From Alphaproteobacteria bacterium (lineage in GTDB: Bacteria > Pseudomonadota > Alphaproteobacteria > UBA6615): DNA of 64,000 bases. The stretch is from NCBI GenBank assembly GCA_002727315.1, contig PBWR01000023.1:1-64000 (forward strand). The letters are read 5' to 3'. The notes beneath the pieces were generated by a model that saw nothing but the letters and a program-made list of their open reading frames with translations, had not been told where the DNA came from and ran no database searches. The translations under genes and the position numbers were made by a program. Shown here piece by piece: positions 8,567 to 17,551 of the stretch. Positions within the stretch are counted from its first letter, which is position 1; every line of letters begins with the position of its first letter.

Positions 8567-9196
8567 ATGGCCGACTACACACTCTGCGGGCATCCGCGAT
8601 CGGGCAACGCCTACAAGACCGCGCTGATGCTGTCGATGACCGGGACGGAATACGATTTCGAGCTGATCGACCTGATGGACGGTTCGAATCTCAAGCCCGA
8701 ATATCTGCAGATGAACCCCCTGGGCAAGGTGCCGACGCTTCGCCACGGTGACCTGATCCTGCGCCAGAGCCATGACACGCTGCGCTATCTGGCCGAGCAG
8801 ACCGGCAAGCTGGGCCCGGACGGCTGGGCCGAGGAGGCGCGGATCGGCGACTGGGTCGGGTTCGCGGTGGATTTTTTCGGCTACGGGCTCGCCCGGCTGC
8901 GTTTCGAGCTGCTGTTCGGCGCGGGTCCGGGCCCGGTCATGGACTTCTTCCGGAAGCCCGCTGATCGGGGCCTGGGCATCATCGAAACCCATCTGGTGGA
9001 AAATGACTGGCTGGCCTGTGGCCGGCCGACCATCGCCGACATCGCCTGCTATCCGGTGTCGAGCTTCCTGGTGGATGCCGGATATGACGCGGCGGACTTT
9101 CCCAATCTCACCGCCTGGCAGGACAGGTTTCGCGCCCAGCCGGGCTTCGCCACCCAGATTGAACTGATGCCGGCCCCCAACTGGCCGCCCGCCTGA
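8567..9196 (+). CDS. Glutathione S-transferase family protein
   Basis: A 209-residue cytosolic GST: an N-terminal thioredoxin-like domain (YTLCGHPRSGNAYK; then LGKVPTLRHGDLILRQS, the cis-Pro and SNAIL-like Ser region) and an all-helical C-terminal domain containing PTIADIACYPV, the N-capping Asp motif of GSTs. The ATG at 8567 follows the purine-rich AGGGGGACC. It stands alone with the same orientation as the GNAT gene. The class and substrate cannot be told from sequence. Confidence 0.85.
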   Translation: MADYTLCGHPRSGNAYKTALMLSMTGTEYDFELIDLMDGSNLKPEYLQMNPLGKVPTLRHGDLILRQSHDTLRYLAEQTGKLGPDGWAEEARIGDWVGFAVDFFGYGLARLRFELLFGAGPGPVMDFFRKPADRGLGIIETHLVENDWLACGRPTIADIACYPVSSFLVDAGYDAADFPNLTAWQDRFRAQPGFATQIELMPAPNWPPA

Positions 9197-9255
9197 GCGA
9201 ATTCGCCCGCTGCGTTGGCGGTTTCTTAACCGGTCTGTGCCAGACGGGCCGGGTT

Positions 9256-9705
9256 ATGGGCGTAGTCCACAAATTCCGCGGCGATCCGGCCGGCGAGGAC
9301 CATTTCCTGGGGGATTTCTTCCGGGACATGTCGCCCTCGCTCGCCCGCAGTTTCACCGACGAACAGCTGCGCGAAATCAAGATGCAGTTCGGCGCCCGCA
9401 AGCGGGGCGCCCACTCCGTCGATCTCCGATTCTCGGTCCCCCTGCTGCGCTGCTATGTGGTGCTGTTGATCGGGCGCGAGGGCCGCTCGAACCGCCGCCG
9501 CAACCGGGACCGTCTGAAATATCCGCTTGCCACGGTCGGCAACCTCGCCGTTGCCGCGGTGTTGCTGATCTTGTTGGCAATCCCGGTCGCGATGGTGCTC
9601 ACCGGCCTGTCGGCGGCCACGGTTATGGACCCGATGGAAGCGGTCCAGCCGGGCCTGACCGAAAGCATTCGTCAGCAGCTGGTGCTCCTGATCAAGGGCC
9701 TTTAA
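9256..9705 (+). CDS. Hypothetical protein with one transmembrane segment
   Basis: A 149-residue protein: a charged N-terminal region, a conserved-looking KMQFGARKRGAHSVDLRFSV stretch (~45-64), a basic linker (RRRNRDRLKYP), a single membrane segment (~100-117, LAVAAVLLILLAIPVAMVL) and a short C-terminal tail. I do not recognise a family with a known role. It ends 3 nt before the convergent SDR stop codon. Basic residues before the segment suggest the N-terminus is cytoplasmic. Confidence 0.55.
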   Translation: MGVVHKFRGDPAGEDHFLGDFFRDMSPSLARSFTDEQLREIKMQFGARKRGAHSVDLRFSVPLLRCYVVLLIGREGRSNRRRNRDRLKYPLATVGNLAVAAVLLILLAIPVAMVLTGLSAATVMDPMEAVQPGLTESIRQQLVLLIKGL

Positions 9706-9708
9706 GAC

Positions 9709-10461
9709 CTAGAAATCCTCGACCCAGGGCCGCATATCCAGCTCGTGGGTCCAGGCGCTGCGCGGCTGCAGATGCAGCTGCCAGAAGGCCTCCGCGATCG
9801 CCTCCGGGTCGAGCATGGTATCTTCGACACCCTTGGCCTCCATCTCCTCGGCGCGCTGGGGAAACCCCTGGCGAATCTTCTCCCCGTCGATCGCCCCGTC
9901 GACGATGACATGGGCCACATGCACGCCTCGGGGCCCGTATTCCCGCGCCGCCGACTGGGCGACCATGCGCAGGCCCGCCTTGGCGGCGGCAAACGCCGCA
10001 TGACCGTTCGCCCCGCGCATCGAACCCGTGGCGCCGGTGAACAGCAGCGACCCGCCGCCGTTGGCCGCCAGACGCTCGGTCGCCTCACGCGTTACCAGGA
10101 ACCCGCCGAAGCATGAGACCCGCCACAGATGCTCGAACAGCCAGGTCTCGGTCTCGGCCAGCGGGTAGCGCACATTGGCGCCGGGGTTGAAGACGACCGC
10201 GCGCAGCGTCCCGTCCAGCGTTTCGGCCGCCGCGAACAACGCCGCGACCTCGTCTTCCTTGCGCACGTCCAGAACATGCACCGTTGCCGTGCCCCCGGCC
10301 GCGGCGATTTCCGCCTGGCGTTCCTCGAGGCGTTCGGCCGTGCGCCCGGCCAGCACCGTGTGCATCCCGCCGGCGGCGAACCGCCGGGCCACCGCCGCGC
10401 CCGTACCCTGTTCGGCCCCGACGCCGATGACGATCGCCGTTCCTGCTTCACTCTCGGCCAT
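9709..10461 (-). CDS. SDR family oxidoreductase with Phe at the catalytic Tyr position
   Basis: A 250-residue Rossmann protein with a variant nucleotide loop (GVGAEQGTG), the N-x-G segment (NPGANVRYP), a ser/thr strand (LLFTGATGS) and the helix with Lys161. The usual YxxxK is FAAAK here, so Phe157 replaces the catalytic Tyr. I recall SDR subfamilies that naturally have Phe there, so this need not be decay, but classical dehydrogenase chemistry is doubtful. Start ATG at 10459-10461 has a GGGGGA ribosome site; an upstream ATG at 10482 is less likely. Confidence 0.8.
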   Translation of the reverse strand: MAESEAGTAIVIGVGAEQGTGAAVARRFAAGGMHTVLAGRTAERLEERQAEIAAAGGTATVHVLDVRKEDEVAALFAAAETLDGTLRAVVFNPGANVRYPLAETETWLFEHLWRVSCFGGFLVTREATERLAANGGGSLLFTGATGSMRGANGHAAFAAAKAGLRMVAQSAAREYGPRGVHVAHVIVDGAIDGEKIRQGFPQRAEEMEAKGVEDTMLDPEAIAEAFWQLHLQPRSAWTHELDMRPWVEDF

Positions 10462-10537
10462 GGAAATCCCCCGATTGTGCACAACTGACCGGCATCACGG
10501 CCTGTTTGGTGCGTGCGTGTTGGGTTAAAATTAGGCC

Positions 10538-13438
10538 ATGGCCGAGAAAAAGAAAGCGGGCGCCGGGAATGGTAACGCGAGCCCCGAACGCCTCTATCTG
10601 ATCGATGGATCGGGTTTTATCTTCCGTGCGTTTCACTCCAGCCCGCTGGATGCGTTCAAGCGCTCCGACGGCATCCACACCAACGCGGTCAACGGTTACT
10701 GCAACCTGCTGCTCAAGATGATCGACCGGGCCCATGACGACGGCGCGCTCGACTACATGGCCGTGATCTTCGATGCCAAGCGCAAGAATTTCCGCAACGA
10801 CATCTACCCCGAATACAAGGCCAACCGGGATGAGCCGCCCGAGGAGCTGCGGCCCCAATTCCAGCTGGTCCGCGACGCGACCGAGGCGTTCGGCCTGCCC
10901 GCCATCGTCATGGAGGGTTATGAGGCCGACGATTTGATCGCCACCTATGCCCGCGAGGCCGTTGCGCAGGGGATCGAGACGGTGGTGGTCTCGTCCGACA
11001 AGGATCTGATGCAGCTGGTGCGCGACGGGGTCTCCATGTTCGACCCTATGAAGGAGCTGGTGATCGGGCCCGACGAGGTGCTCGACAAGTTCGGCGTCGC
11101 CCCGGACAAGGTGGTCGACGTCCAGTCCCTGGCCGGCGATTCCACCGACAATGTGCCCGGCGTACCGGGTATCGGCGTCAAGACCGCGGCCCAGCTGATC
11201 GACGAGTACGGCGATCTCGACACGCTTCTCGACCGGGCCGAGGAGATCAAGCAGCCCAAGCGCCGCGAGAATCTTATCGAGTTTGCCGAACAGGCGCGGA
11301 TCAGCCGCGAGCTGGTGCGCTTGAAGGACGATGTGAAGACCGGCCACAAGGTCGAGGATTTCGCGCTCAAGGACCCGGACCCGGCGACCGTCGTCGCGTT
11401 CCTGAAGGAGATGGAGTTCCGCACGCTCACCCAGCGGGTCGAGAACCGCTTTGTCGCCAGCGGGTTGATGGACGAGACTGAAACCCAGGCCGCCATCGCG
11501 GCCGAAATGCCGGTCGACAAGGACTACGAGCTGGTGCAGGACGAGAAGACGCTGAAGGCCTGGATCGCGGCGGCGCGAGATGCGGGCGTGGTGGCCTTTG
11601 ATACGGAGACCACGTCGCTCAACGCCATGCGGGCGGAACTGGTCGGCTTCTCCCTGTCCCATGCGCCCGGCCGGGCCTGCTATGTGCCCGTCGGCCACGT
11701 GAAGCCCCAAAGCGAAGAGCTCGATCTGCTCGGCGACCCGATTGAGGGCGGTGAGAAATCTAAGGGAGGTAACGGCGCCCTGAAGCAGGTCGACATTACC
11801 AAGGCGCTCAAGCACCTGAAGGGGCTGATCGAGGACCCGTCGGTCCTCACCATCGCCCACAACGCCAAGTACGATCTGCTGGTGCTGGCCCACGCCATCG
11901 AGAAGCATCTGCCGCCAAAGAAAGAGGGGGAAAAACCCCTCGATCCCGTGGCGTTGGACGACACCATGCTGCTGTCCTACGTGCTCGATGCCGGGCGCAA
12001 CAAGCACGGGCTGGACGAGCTCTCCTTCCGCCACCTGGAACACGAGAACATCAAGTTTGAGGCGGTGGTCGGAAAGGGCAAGGCCCAGATCTCCTTCGCC
12101 GAGGTGGCGCTCGACGCGGCGCTGGACTACGCCGCAGAGGACGCCGACATGACCGGCCGCCTGCACACGTTGCTCAAAGCGCGCCTGGTGGGCGAGCGCA
12201 TGTCGACGGTCTACGAGACCATCGAGCGGCCGCTTGTCCCCGCGATCGTCGCCATGGAGGGGGCGGGCATCAAGGCCGACGCCGAGACGCTGATGGGGCT
12301 GTCCAAGGATTTTGCCAAGCGCATGGCGAGCCTTGAGAAGAAGGCCCACAAGGTGGCGGGCGAGGAGTTCAATGTTGGCTCACCCAAGCAACTGGGTGAG
12401 ATCCTGTTCGACAAGCTCGGCATCGAGGGTGGCAAGAAGGGCAAGACCGGCGCCTACACCACCTCGGCCGACGTGCTCGAGGATCTGGCCGCCCAGGGCC
12501 ACGAGTTGCCGCAGGTCGTGCTCGACTGGCGACAGGTGCAGAAGCTCAAATCCACCTATGCCGACGCCCTGGTGGAGCAGATCCACCCCGAGACCGGGCG
12601 CATCCACACCTCCTACGGCATGGCCATCGCCCAGACCGGGCGACTGTCGTCGAACGACCCGAACCTGCAGAATATCCCGGTCCGCACGGAAGAGGGGCGC
12701 AAGATCCGCGCCGCCTTCGTCGCCGGCAAGGGCAGCAAGCTGGTCAGCCTCGACTATTCCCAGATCGAGCTGCGCGTCGTCGCCCATGTGGCGGGCGAGG
12801 AGGCCCTGATCGCCGCCTTCCAGGACGGCCAGGACATCCACGCCATGACCGCCAGCCAGGTCTTCGACGTGCCCCTGGATGGCATGGACCCGATGCTCCG
12901 GCGCAACGCCAAGGCGATCAATTTCGGCATCATCTACGGCATCTCGGCCTTCGGGCTGGCCCGCAACCTGGGCATCGACCGGGGCGAGGCGGGGGAATAC
13001 ATCAAGGCCTATTTCGAGCGCTACCCAGCGATCAAGACCTACATGGACGAGGCCAAGGCCCAGGCCCACGAGCAGGGCTTCGTCGAGACCATCTTCGGCC
13101 GCCGCATCTATCTCTCGGGCATCAAAGACAAGAACCAGGCCGTGCGCGGCTTCGCCGAACGCCAGGCGATCAACGCCCCGATCCAGGGCGCGGCAGCCGA
13201 CATCATCAAGCGCGCCATGATCCGTGTGCCCGCCGCGCTCAAGAAGGCGAAGTTGGAATCCATCATGCTGCTGCAGGTGCATGACGAGCTGCTGTTCGAG
13301 GCACCCAAGGGCGAGGTGGATGACTTGATCTCGGTGGTCAGCGGCGTGATGGAGGGTGCGGCCGCGCCCGCCGTCAACATGGCCGTGCCGCTGGTCGCCG
13401 ACGCCGGCGTCGGTGACACCTGGGACGAGGCGCACTAG
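10538..13438 (+). CDS. polA: DNA polymerase I
   Basis: A full-length 966-residue polymerase for gap filling and RNA primer removal. Order: 5' nuclease (starting LYLIDGSGFIFRAFHS; ~20-310), 3'-5' exonuclease (VVAFDTETTSL near 350, so proofreading residues are present), and family A polymerase (SLDYSQIELR near 737-744, RRNAKAINFGIIYG near 790, and LLQVHDELL near 913). It has its own upstream region and is divergent from the SDR gene. Long antisense frames across it are coding shadows. Confidence 0.98.
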   Translation: MAEKKKAGAGNGNASPERLYLIDGSGFIFRAFHSSPLDAFKRSDGIHTNAVNGYCNLLLKMIDRAHDDGALDYMAVIFDAKRKNFRNDIYPEYKANRDEPPEELRPQFQLVRDATEAFGLPAIVMEGYEADDLIATYAREAVAQGIETVVVSSDKDLMQLVRDGVSMFDPMKELVIGPDEVLDKFGVAPDKVVDVQSLAGDSTDNVPGVPGIGVKTAAQLIDEYGDLDTLLDRAEEIKQPKRRENLIEFAEQARISRELVRLKDDVKTGHKVEDFALKDPDPATVVAFLKEMEFRTLTQRVENRFVASGLMDETETQAAIAAEMPVDKDYELVQDEKTLKAWIAAARDAGVVAFDTETTSLNAMRAELVGFSLSHAPGRACYVPVGHVKPQSEELDLLGDPIEGGEKSKGGNGALKQVDITKALKHLKGLIEDPSVLTIAHNAKYDLLVLAHAIEKHLPPKKEGEKPLDPVALDDTMLLSYVLDAGRNKHGLDELSFRHLEHENIKFEAVVGKGKAQISFAEVALDAALDYAAEDADMTGRLHTLLKARLVGERMSTVYETIERPLVPAIVAMEGAGIKADAETLMGLSKDFAKRMASLEKKAHKVAGEEFNVGSPKQLGEILFDKLGIEGGKKGKTGAYTTSADVLEDLAAQGHELPQVVLDWRQVQKLKSTYADALVEQIHPETGRIHTSYGMAIAQTGRLSSNDPNLQNIPVRTEEGRKIRAAFVAGKGSKLVSLDYSQIELRVVAHVAGEEALIAAFQDGQDIHAMTASQVFDVPLDGMDPMLRRNAKAINFGIIYGISAFGLARNLGIDRGEAGEYIKAYFERYPAIKTYMDEAKAQAHEQGFVETIFGRRIYLSGIKDKNQAVRGFAERQAINAPIQGAAADIIKRAMIRVPAALKKAKLESIMLLQVHDELLFEAPKGEVDDLISVVSGVMEGAAAPAVNMAVPLVADAGVGDTWDEAH

Positions 13439-13557
13439 GCCTCGAACCGGCTGCCACCCTCGCTATCCCGCGCTCAATAAGGGTTTGGGTTGCGATTTTC
13501 CTTGAAAGCAGGCTCCGTCATTCCCGCATGGAGTGGGTACAAATGATGAGGACCAAC

Positions 13558-13839
13558 ATGAACTGCATGCGAAACACCCGCGCCCGCTGGAGCCCCCTGT
13601 CGATCGGCCTGATGGACGTCGGCTTCCTGGTCGCCTGGCCTTTGGGGCTAGCTATCTTGGCGTACATCCTGTCGGGCGATCACCTGCGCACCGCCTTCGA
13701 CGAGCACCTCCAGCACGAGTTGAACCGGCTGGAAGAGGAACGGCGCAAGCTCGATTCTATGCCCTCGTCGCTGCCGAAGAGCCGCGTCGCCTCCGCCTTC
13801 TCAAAGGCCGGGCCGTCGGCCGACTGGGCGTTCAGCTAG
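13558..13839 (+). CDS. Small membrane protein resembling DUF2852
   Basis: About 93 residues: an aromatic N-terminal patch (RARWSPLSIGLMDVGFL), one membrane segment (VAWPLGLAILAYIL) and an amphipathic, charged helix (FDEHLQHELNRLEEERRKL). This matches DUF2852 proteins up to the helix, but the usual charged C-terminal end is replaced by a Ser/Pro-rich tail. Neither other frame restores the family ending, so a simple frameshift is not supported. GATGAGGA at 13545-13552 supports the ATG at 13558; upstream ATGs exist at 13528 and 13543. Function unknown. Confidence 0.6.
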   Translation: MNCMRNTRARWSPLSIGLMDVGFLVAWPLGLAILAYILSGDHLRTAFDEHLQHELNRLEEERRKLDSMPSSLPKSRVASAFSKAGPSADWAFS

Positions 13840-14071
13840 TCGATGGCGGCGTAGATGATGTCTAGGCTCTGGCTTATGCAAATTTTTCCTGCGTGGTCGC
13901 ATTGCTGATATCACCGATGCCGCCGCCTTCGCAACGCGCAGCTTGGTCTGTGGCGCGGCAACGGACTTCATACGTCAACGCGTGTTCTGGTTGTCCCGTC
14001 CTGGGCTAGGATGGACGCAATCGGTTTCAGAGGCCGAAACAAAACACACGATCATCGAGGAGAGCATTTCC

Positions 14072-14761
14072 ATGTCCGACGACAATCCCCGTATCCGCCG
14101 CATCGAGCCCGAGGCCATCGACGGCGACTTCCGGGACTTCTACGGCGCGGTGACCGCGCTGCTCGGCCGGGTGCCGCATTTCTACCGGACGATCTCCAAC
14201 GCGCCGTTCCTGGCCATGCTGTTCCTGCCGATCAATGCGGCGGCCCAGCGCGAATGGCCGGGCACGCGCATCTCGGGCAAGGTCAAGGAGATGGTCGTGA
14301 TCAAGACCAGCCACACCAATGGTTGTGACTATTGCTATGCCCACAACACCTCGCTCGGACAGGCGGCCGGGATCACCCATGAGCAGATCATCGCCATGTC
14401 GTCGGACGACTACCTGACGTCAGACCTGTTCAACGAGCGCGAGAAGGCGGCGATCCTGTGGGCCGAGAACATGACCCGCAACACCGCCCAGGCGAATACG
14501 GAGGCCTTCGACCGGATGCGTGCGAACTTCACAGAGGGCGATATCGTCGAGGTCTCGATGCTGTGTTCCATGTTCAACATGATCAACCGTATGAACGATT
14601 CCCTCGACGTCCTGATCGAGGAACAACCCGAGATCGACAAGATCCAGTCGTCGCTGCATCTCGATCCGGCGAAGATGGGGGATTATCTGCGCTGGCTTGC
14701 CGATCACTGGCCGAGCGAGTTCGACAGCCTGAACAAGCAGGCTGAGGACGCCGCCGCCTAG
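14072..14761 (+). CDS. Carboxymuconolactone decarboxylase / AhpD-like family protein
   Basis: A 229-residue all-helical protein with the AhpD-type redox motif CDYCYAHN (Cys85, Cys88, His91), preceded by a conserved helix (GKVKEMVVIKTSHTNG) and followed by the substrate helix typical of the CMD fold. Such proteins use the Cys pair in peroxide or peroxiredoxin-linked chemistry. Start ATG 14072 follows a strong GAGGAGAG; the open frame upstream to 13943 is not needed. It lies alone, with 232 bp of sequence upstream in which I see nothing certain. Confidence 0.85.
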   Translation: MSDDNPRIRRIEPEAIDGDFRDFYGAVTALLGRVPHFYRTISNAPFLAMLFLPINAAAQREWPGTRISGKVKEMVVIKTSHTNGCDYCYAHNTSLGQAAGITHEQIIAMSSDDYLTSDLFNEREKAAILWAENMTRNTAQANTEAFDRMRANFTEGDIVEVSMLCSMFNMINRMNDSLDVLIEEQPEIDKIQSSLHLDPAKMGDYLRWLADHWPSEFDSLNKQAEDAAA

Positions 14762-14951
14762 TGGCCCGTACCGGTAGGGTGTCCGGACAACTTACCATGC
14801 CGCTTTCTGCCTCGTTCCATCAGGGGTTACTGACCCTGGCGTCTGCCTGCTCTAGTTTTGGGGGGGCTTCGGGGGAGGCGTCAAACACGGCCGGGTTAGC
14901 AGAAGGCGTGCCCGGAAAAATCCTTATCCGGGATACGATTTTTTAACAACG

Positions 14952-15392
14952 ATGCGGCACAACACGCGCATGGCCATCACGTCCAACAAAGACGTTACCG
15001 AATTTCGCGAGGCGGAGCCGTTGGCAGAGACCCAGAATACGCCCGCGGCCGAGCCCGGCCGCCAGGCGGGCATCTGGGTACTGTGTCGCAAGCAGGCGAA
15101 CTGCGACGTGGATATTTTCCGGGCATTCGATGACGCCGAGCGCGCCCGCGTCAACCTGGCCGGCACGGATTTGTGCGGCGCGAACCTCTCCCAGGCGAAA
15201 TTGAATGGCGCCGTTCTTCGCGATTGCAATATGAGCCCGCTGATCATCGATTCGGCCCGTCGTCTTCCGGTTCAGTTGACCGGTGCGGACCTGCAGAGTG
15301 TCGCCCTGAGGGGTGCGGATATCAGCAAGGCCGTGCTCGATGACGCCAAGCTGGAGGGTGCTCGTCGCGACGACGACGATAGAAGAACCTGA
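14952..15392 (+). CDS. Pentapeptide-repeat-containing protein
   Basis: A 146-residue protein. Residues ~60-138 hold two blocks of A(D/N)LxX pentapeptide repeats (VNLAGTDLCGANLSQAKLNG; then LTGADLQSVALRGADIS), enough for a short right-handed beta-helix, separated by a degenerate section. The N-terminus is polar with two Cys (LCRKQANC). The start could instead be ATG 14970. The C-terminus is an Asp/Arg-rich tail. No role can be assigned; pentapeptide proteins can be DNA mimics or simple scaffolds. Confidence 0.7.
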   Translation: MRHNTRMAITSNKDVTEFREAEPLAETQNTPAAEPGRQAGIWVLCRKQANCDVDIFRAFDDAERARVNLAGTDLCGANLSQAKLNGAVLRDCNMSPLIIDSARRLPVQLTGADLQSVALRGADISKAVLDDAKLEGARRDDDDRRT

Positions 15393-15585
15393 TCACGAAC
15401 CGCCCGTCAGCCGCGGAATTATTGCTGCGGCGCAACAAAGGCGCGGCTTTCTGACTGGTCTTCCGGCGGGGAACCTGTGCTAGACTTTGGTCATTAAGGT
15501 GCACCGTGGTCCGCTGGACCCGGGTTCAGGTAGATCCGAGTTGCAGTCCGTACCGCGATGCCGAGTGCGTCAGGATCCGCCAGCG

Positions 15586-16131
15586 ATGAGTGATACAGCA
15601 GCATCGGGCGACAGCGGCGGCGATCGGATTTCCGCCACCGTCAAATGGTTCAACCCCATCAAGGGGTACGGTTTCGTTCAACCCGACAACGGAACCGGCG
15701 ACGCGTTTGTGCATGTTTCGGTCCTCGAGGCGGCCGGTCACACGGATCTGCAGGATGGTGCCGAACTCGAATGCGAGATCGAGCAGGGCCCCCGCGGACC
15801 CATGGTATCCGTCATTCACACGGTCACGGCCGGTTCGGCCGAGGTGGCCGACGTCGTTGACGCCGATGCACCGGCGGTGGTGGGCGTCGTGAAGTTCTTC
15901 GATCCCAACAAAGGCTACGGTTTCGTCGTTCCGGAAGGTGAGGGCGGCCAGGACGTATTCGTCTCGGGCCGTGTCGTTGCCCAGTCCGGCTTGCGGATGC
16001 TGGAAGCCGATGCGCGTGTGCGGGTGACGACCAAGATGGGCGAAAAGGGCCCGCTTGCGGTGACGATCGAGGTCCTGGAAGGCGCCATCGCAGCCGAAGA
16101 AGCCCCCACCGAAGAAGCGCCCGAGGAATAG
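15586..16131 (+). CDS. Two-domain cold-shock protein
   Basis: A 181-residue protein with two cold-shock domains: residues ~12-80 (VKWFNPIKGYGFVQPD and DAFVHVS, with intact RNP1/RNP2) and ~95-160 (VVKFFDPNKGYGFVVPE and DVFVSGRVV, where RNP2 lacks the His). A Glu/Ala/Pro-rich acidic tail follows. Tandem-CSD proteins are typical of alphaproteobacteria. It binds single-stranded RNA or DNA and probably acts as an RNA chaperone. Start ATG 15586 keeps the normal short N-terminus; the open frame extends up to 15487 without motifs. Confidence 0.9.
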   Translation: MSDTAASGDSGGDRISATVKWFNPIKGYGFVQPDNGTGDAFVHVSVLEAAGHTDLQDGAELECEIEQGPRGPMVSVIHTVTAGSAEVADVVDADAPAVVGVVKFFDPNKGYGFVVPEGEGGQDVFVSGRVVAQSGLRMLEADARVRVTTKMGEKGPLAVTIEVLEGAIAAEEAPTEEAPEE

Positions 16132-16161
16132 GGTTTGCCGGTGCCGGCGGCACCGTTCCGA

Positions 16162-16653
16162 TCAATGTACGAGCTGTCTGACCGGGGTTTGCTCCGGCAA
16201 CGCGACGGTATCCAGATATCTGCGCTCTAGCGTGTAGCCGGTTTCGTACAGGTGCTGTGCGACGGTTCGGGTATGCGCATCAACGCAGTCGATCGCACCA
16301 TTGCCGACCAACCAGCGCGTTAGCGCGTCGGCATGCACCACCGCGCCATCTTGTTGTGCGGCCACCAGGTTTAACAGGCAAAGCTCGTCATGGCTGACAT
16401 GACAGCAGACCATCGGGCACAACCGGATGCGATGGCGCGCGTGAATTCCGAGCACATGGAACAGGTCTTGGAGTGTCTCACAGATGCGGGTCGCCGGCAG
16501 CGGTCCGCATGCACGATTGAATTCCAGGACGATTTCGGGCCAGCGATCCCTTCGCGCGACCCATACGCGCAATGCGTGGAGCAACAGGCGTTCAATGTAG
16601 GACAGTTCCTGTGAGGTGGCGGCGCAGGCGGTTATAGGATTGGAGTTGGTCAT
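16162..16653 (-). CDS. Orphan protein behind a Fur box (iron-responsive, unknown function)
   Basis: A 163-residue protein, predominantly helical, with a Cys-rich centre (LCPMVCCHVSHDELCLLNL, residues ~78-96) that could bind metal, and no signal peptide. The early part (LSYIERLLLHALRVWVARRD) looks like a helical bundle. A near-perfect Fur box lies ~41 bp upstream of the start, so expression should rise when iron is low. The HugZ-like gene lies directly upstream on the same strand. I recall similar unnamed proteins beside heme-utilisation genes in alphaproteobacteria, but no function is known to me. Confidence 0.6.
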   Translation of the reverse strand: MTNSNPITACAATSQELSYIERLLLHALRVWVARRDRWPEIVLEFNRACGPLPATRICETLQDLFHVLGIHARHRIRLCPMVCCHVSHDELCLLNLVAAQQDGAVVHADALTRWLVGNGAIDCVDAHTRTVAQHLYETGYTLERRYLDTVALPEQTPVRQLVH

Positions 16654-16693
16654 CGGGCTGGTCAGGTCATTAAGTGAGCCGTCACTATACTAA

Positions 16694-16708
16694 GAATGAT
16701 AATCATTC
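16694..16708. promoter_or_regulatory. Fur box (iron-responsive operator)
   Basis: GAATGATAATCATTC is a perfect 7-1-7 palindrome. Its central 13 bases AATGATAATCATT match the core of the classical 19-bp Fur box exactly. It is 41 bp upstream of the start of the 163-residue orphan gene and downstream of the HugZ-like gene, so it most likely represses the orphan under iron-replete conditions. Confidence 0.8.
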
Positions 16709-16756
16709 GCAACATGGCGACGTGCGCTATCTCCCACAAAACTTCCGTTATATCGT

Positions 16757-17491
16757 TCAGTTGTGGGCCTGGTTTCGTGCTGCTTTGGCCAGCCGCACGA
16801 GTTCGGCGCGTGCGCTTTGCGGATCCTCGACCGGTTGCGTGAAATCCACACGCGCGTCGGCGTCGAACCGCATCAGGTCGATTCCCTCCGGGTCGATCCC
16901 GATCATTTCCCAGTCCTTGCCGTGGCGATCGGCCAGTATGTGGGCGTAGGCGTGCACCGCATCGCCATGGTCCGAATTCATGTGATCGACGATGTCCTGT
17001 TCGGCCGCTGCGAGCGCGCTGTGATCAGGACCGTTCAGGACCACGTCGTCCGCCGGCAGGGTCTCGATCCGCCCGAACCCGGCGATGAAATGCACGCTCT
17101 CCACGTGCATCCGATAGAGCCTGAAGTCGGCAAACATCATCTGGTCGCGGGCGTTGGCGTGGCGCCTGAGGAAACGCGCCCGGGCAAGCTCGTCGTCGGC
17201 CTGTTCGATTCGCCCGATCACTGTGGCGCGGGTCTGGTTGAGTGCTTCCGAACCCAGCTTGCCGAACAGGATGGACGCGCGCGCATCTGCACCCAGATTC
17301 CGTGAGTGCCGCGCCAGATCCGACAACAGCATCAGCGGGCTGCCGTCAAGGGTGCAGGCCGTCAAGACCATGCTGGCATAAGGGGTGCCGGAGGACTCGC
17401 CGTCGACGGTCGCCAGCGCGGCGGAGCAGCTGGTGCGGATCAGGCGCCTGACGATCAGGCCGGATGATTTTTCTCTGTCGTCGATGGTCAT
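16757..17491 (-). CDS. HugZ-like heme utilisation / pyridoxamine-5'-phosphate-oxidase-fold protein
   Basis: A 244-residue protein with an N-terminal split-barrel FMN-binding-type domain (starting SSGLIVRRLIRTSCSAALAT, then LMLLSDLARHSRNLGADARA) and a C-terminal DUF2470-type domain (DHMNSDHGDAVHAYAHIL). This is the HugZ / heme-degrading layout; members bind heme or flavin and release iron from heme. The adjacent Fur-controlled gene supports an iron role, although the box is not directly upstream of this gene. Which subfamily (heme oxygenase or general PNPOx-like) is not certain. Confidence 0.8.
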   Translation of the reverse strand: MTIDDREKSSGLIVRRLIRTSCSAALATVDGESSGTPYASMVLTACTLDGSPLMLLSDLARHSRNLGADARASILFGKLGSEALNQTRATVIGRIEQADDELARARFLRRHANARDQMMFADFRLYRMHVESVHFIAGFGRIETLPADDVVLNGPDHSALAAAEQDIVDHMNSDHGDAVHAYAHILADRHGKDWEMIGIDPEGIDLMRFDADARVDFTQPVEDPQSARAELVRLAKAARNQAHN

Positions 17492-17551
17492 TGCGGCGCG
17501 GAGAGTAAAGAACTTGCGCCAAGGTGCAAACGGGAAAAGCCGATACCGGTC

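Noticed and set aside
10448..12349. Long minus-strand open frame (633 codons) across polA
   Set aside because: It is antisense to clearly recognised polA domains and rich in His/Asp/Leu without a family pattern; a GC-rich coding shadow.
13558..13839. Frameshift in the DUF2852-like gene to explain its odd tail
   Set aside because: Neither alternative frame restores the expected charged C-terminal helix.
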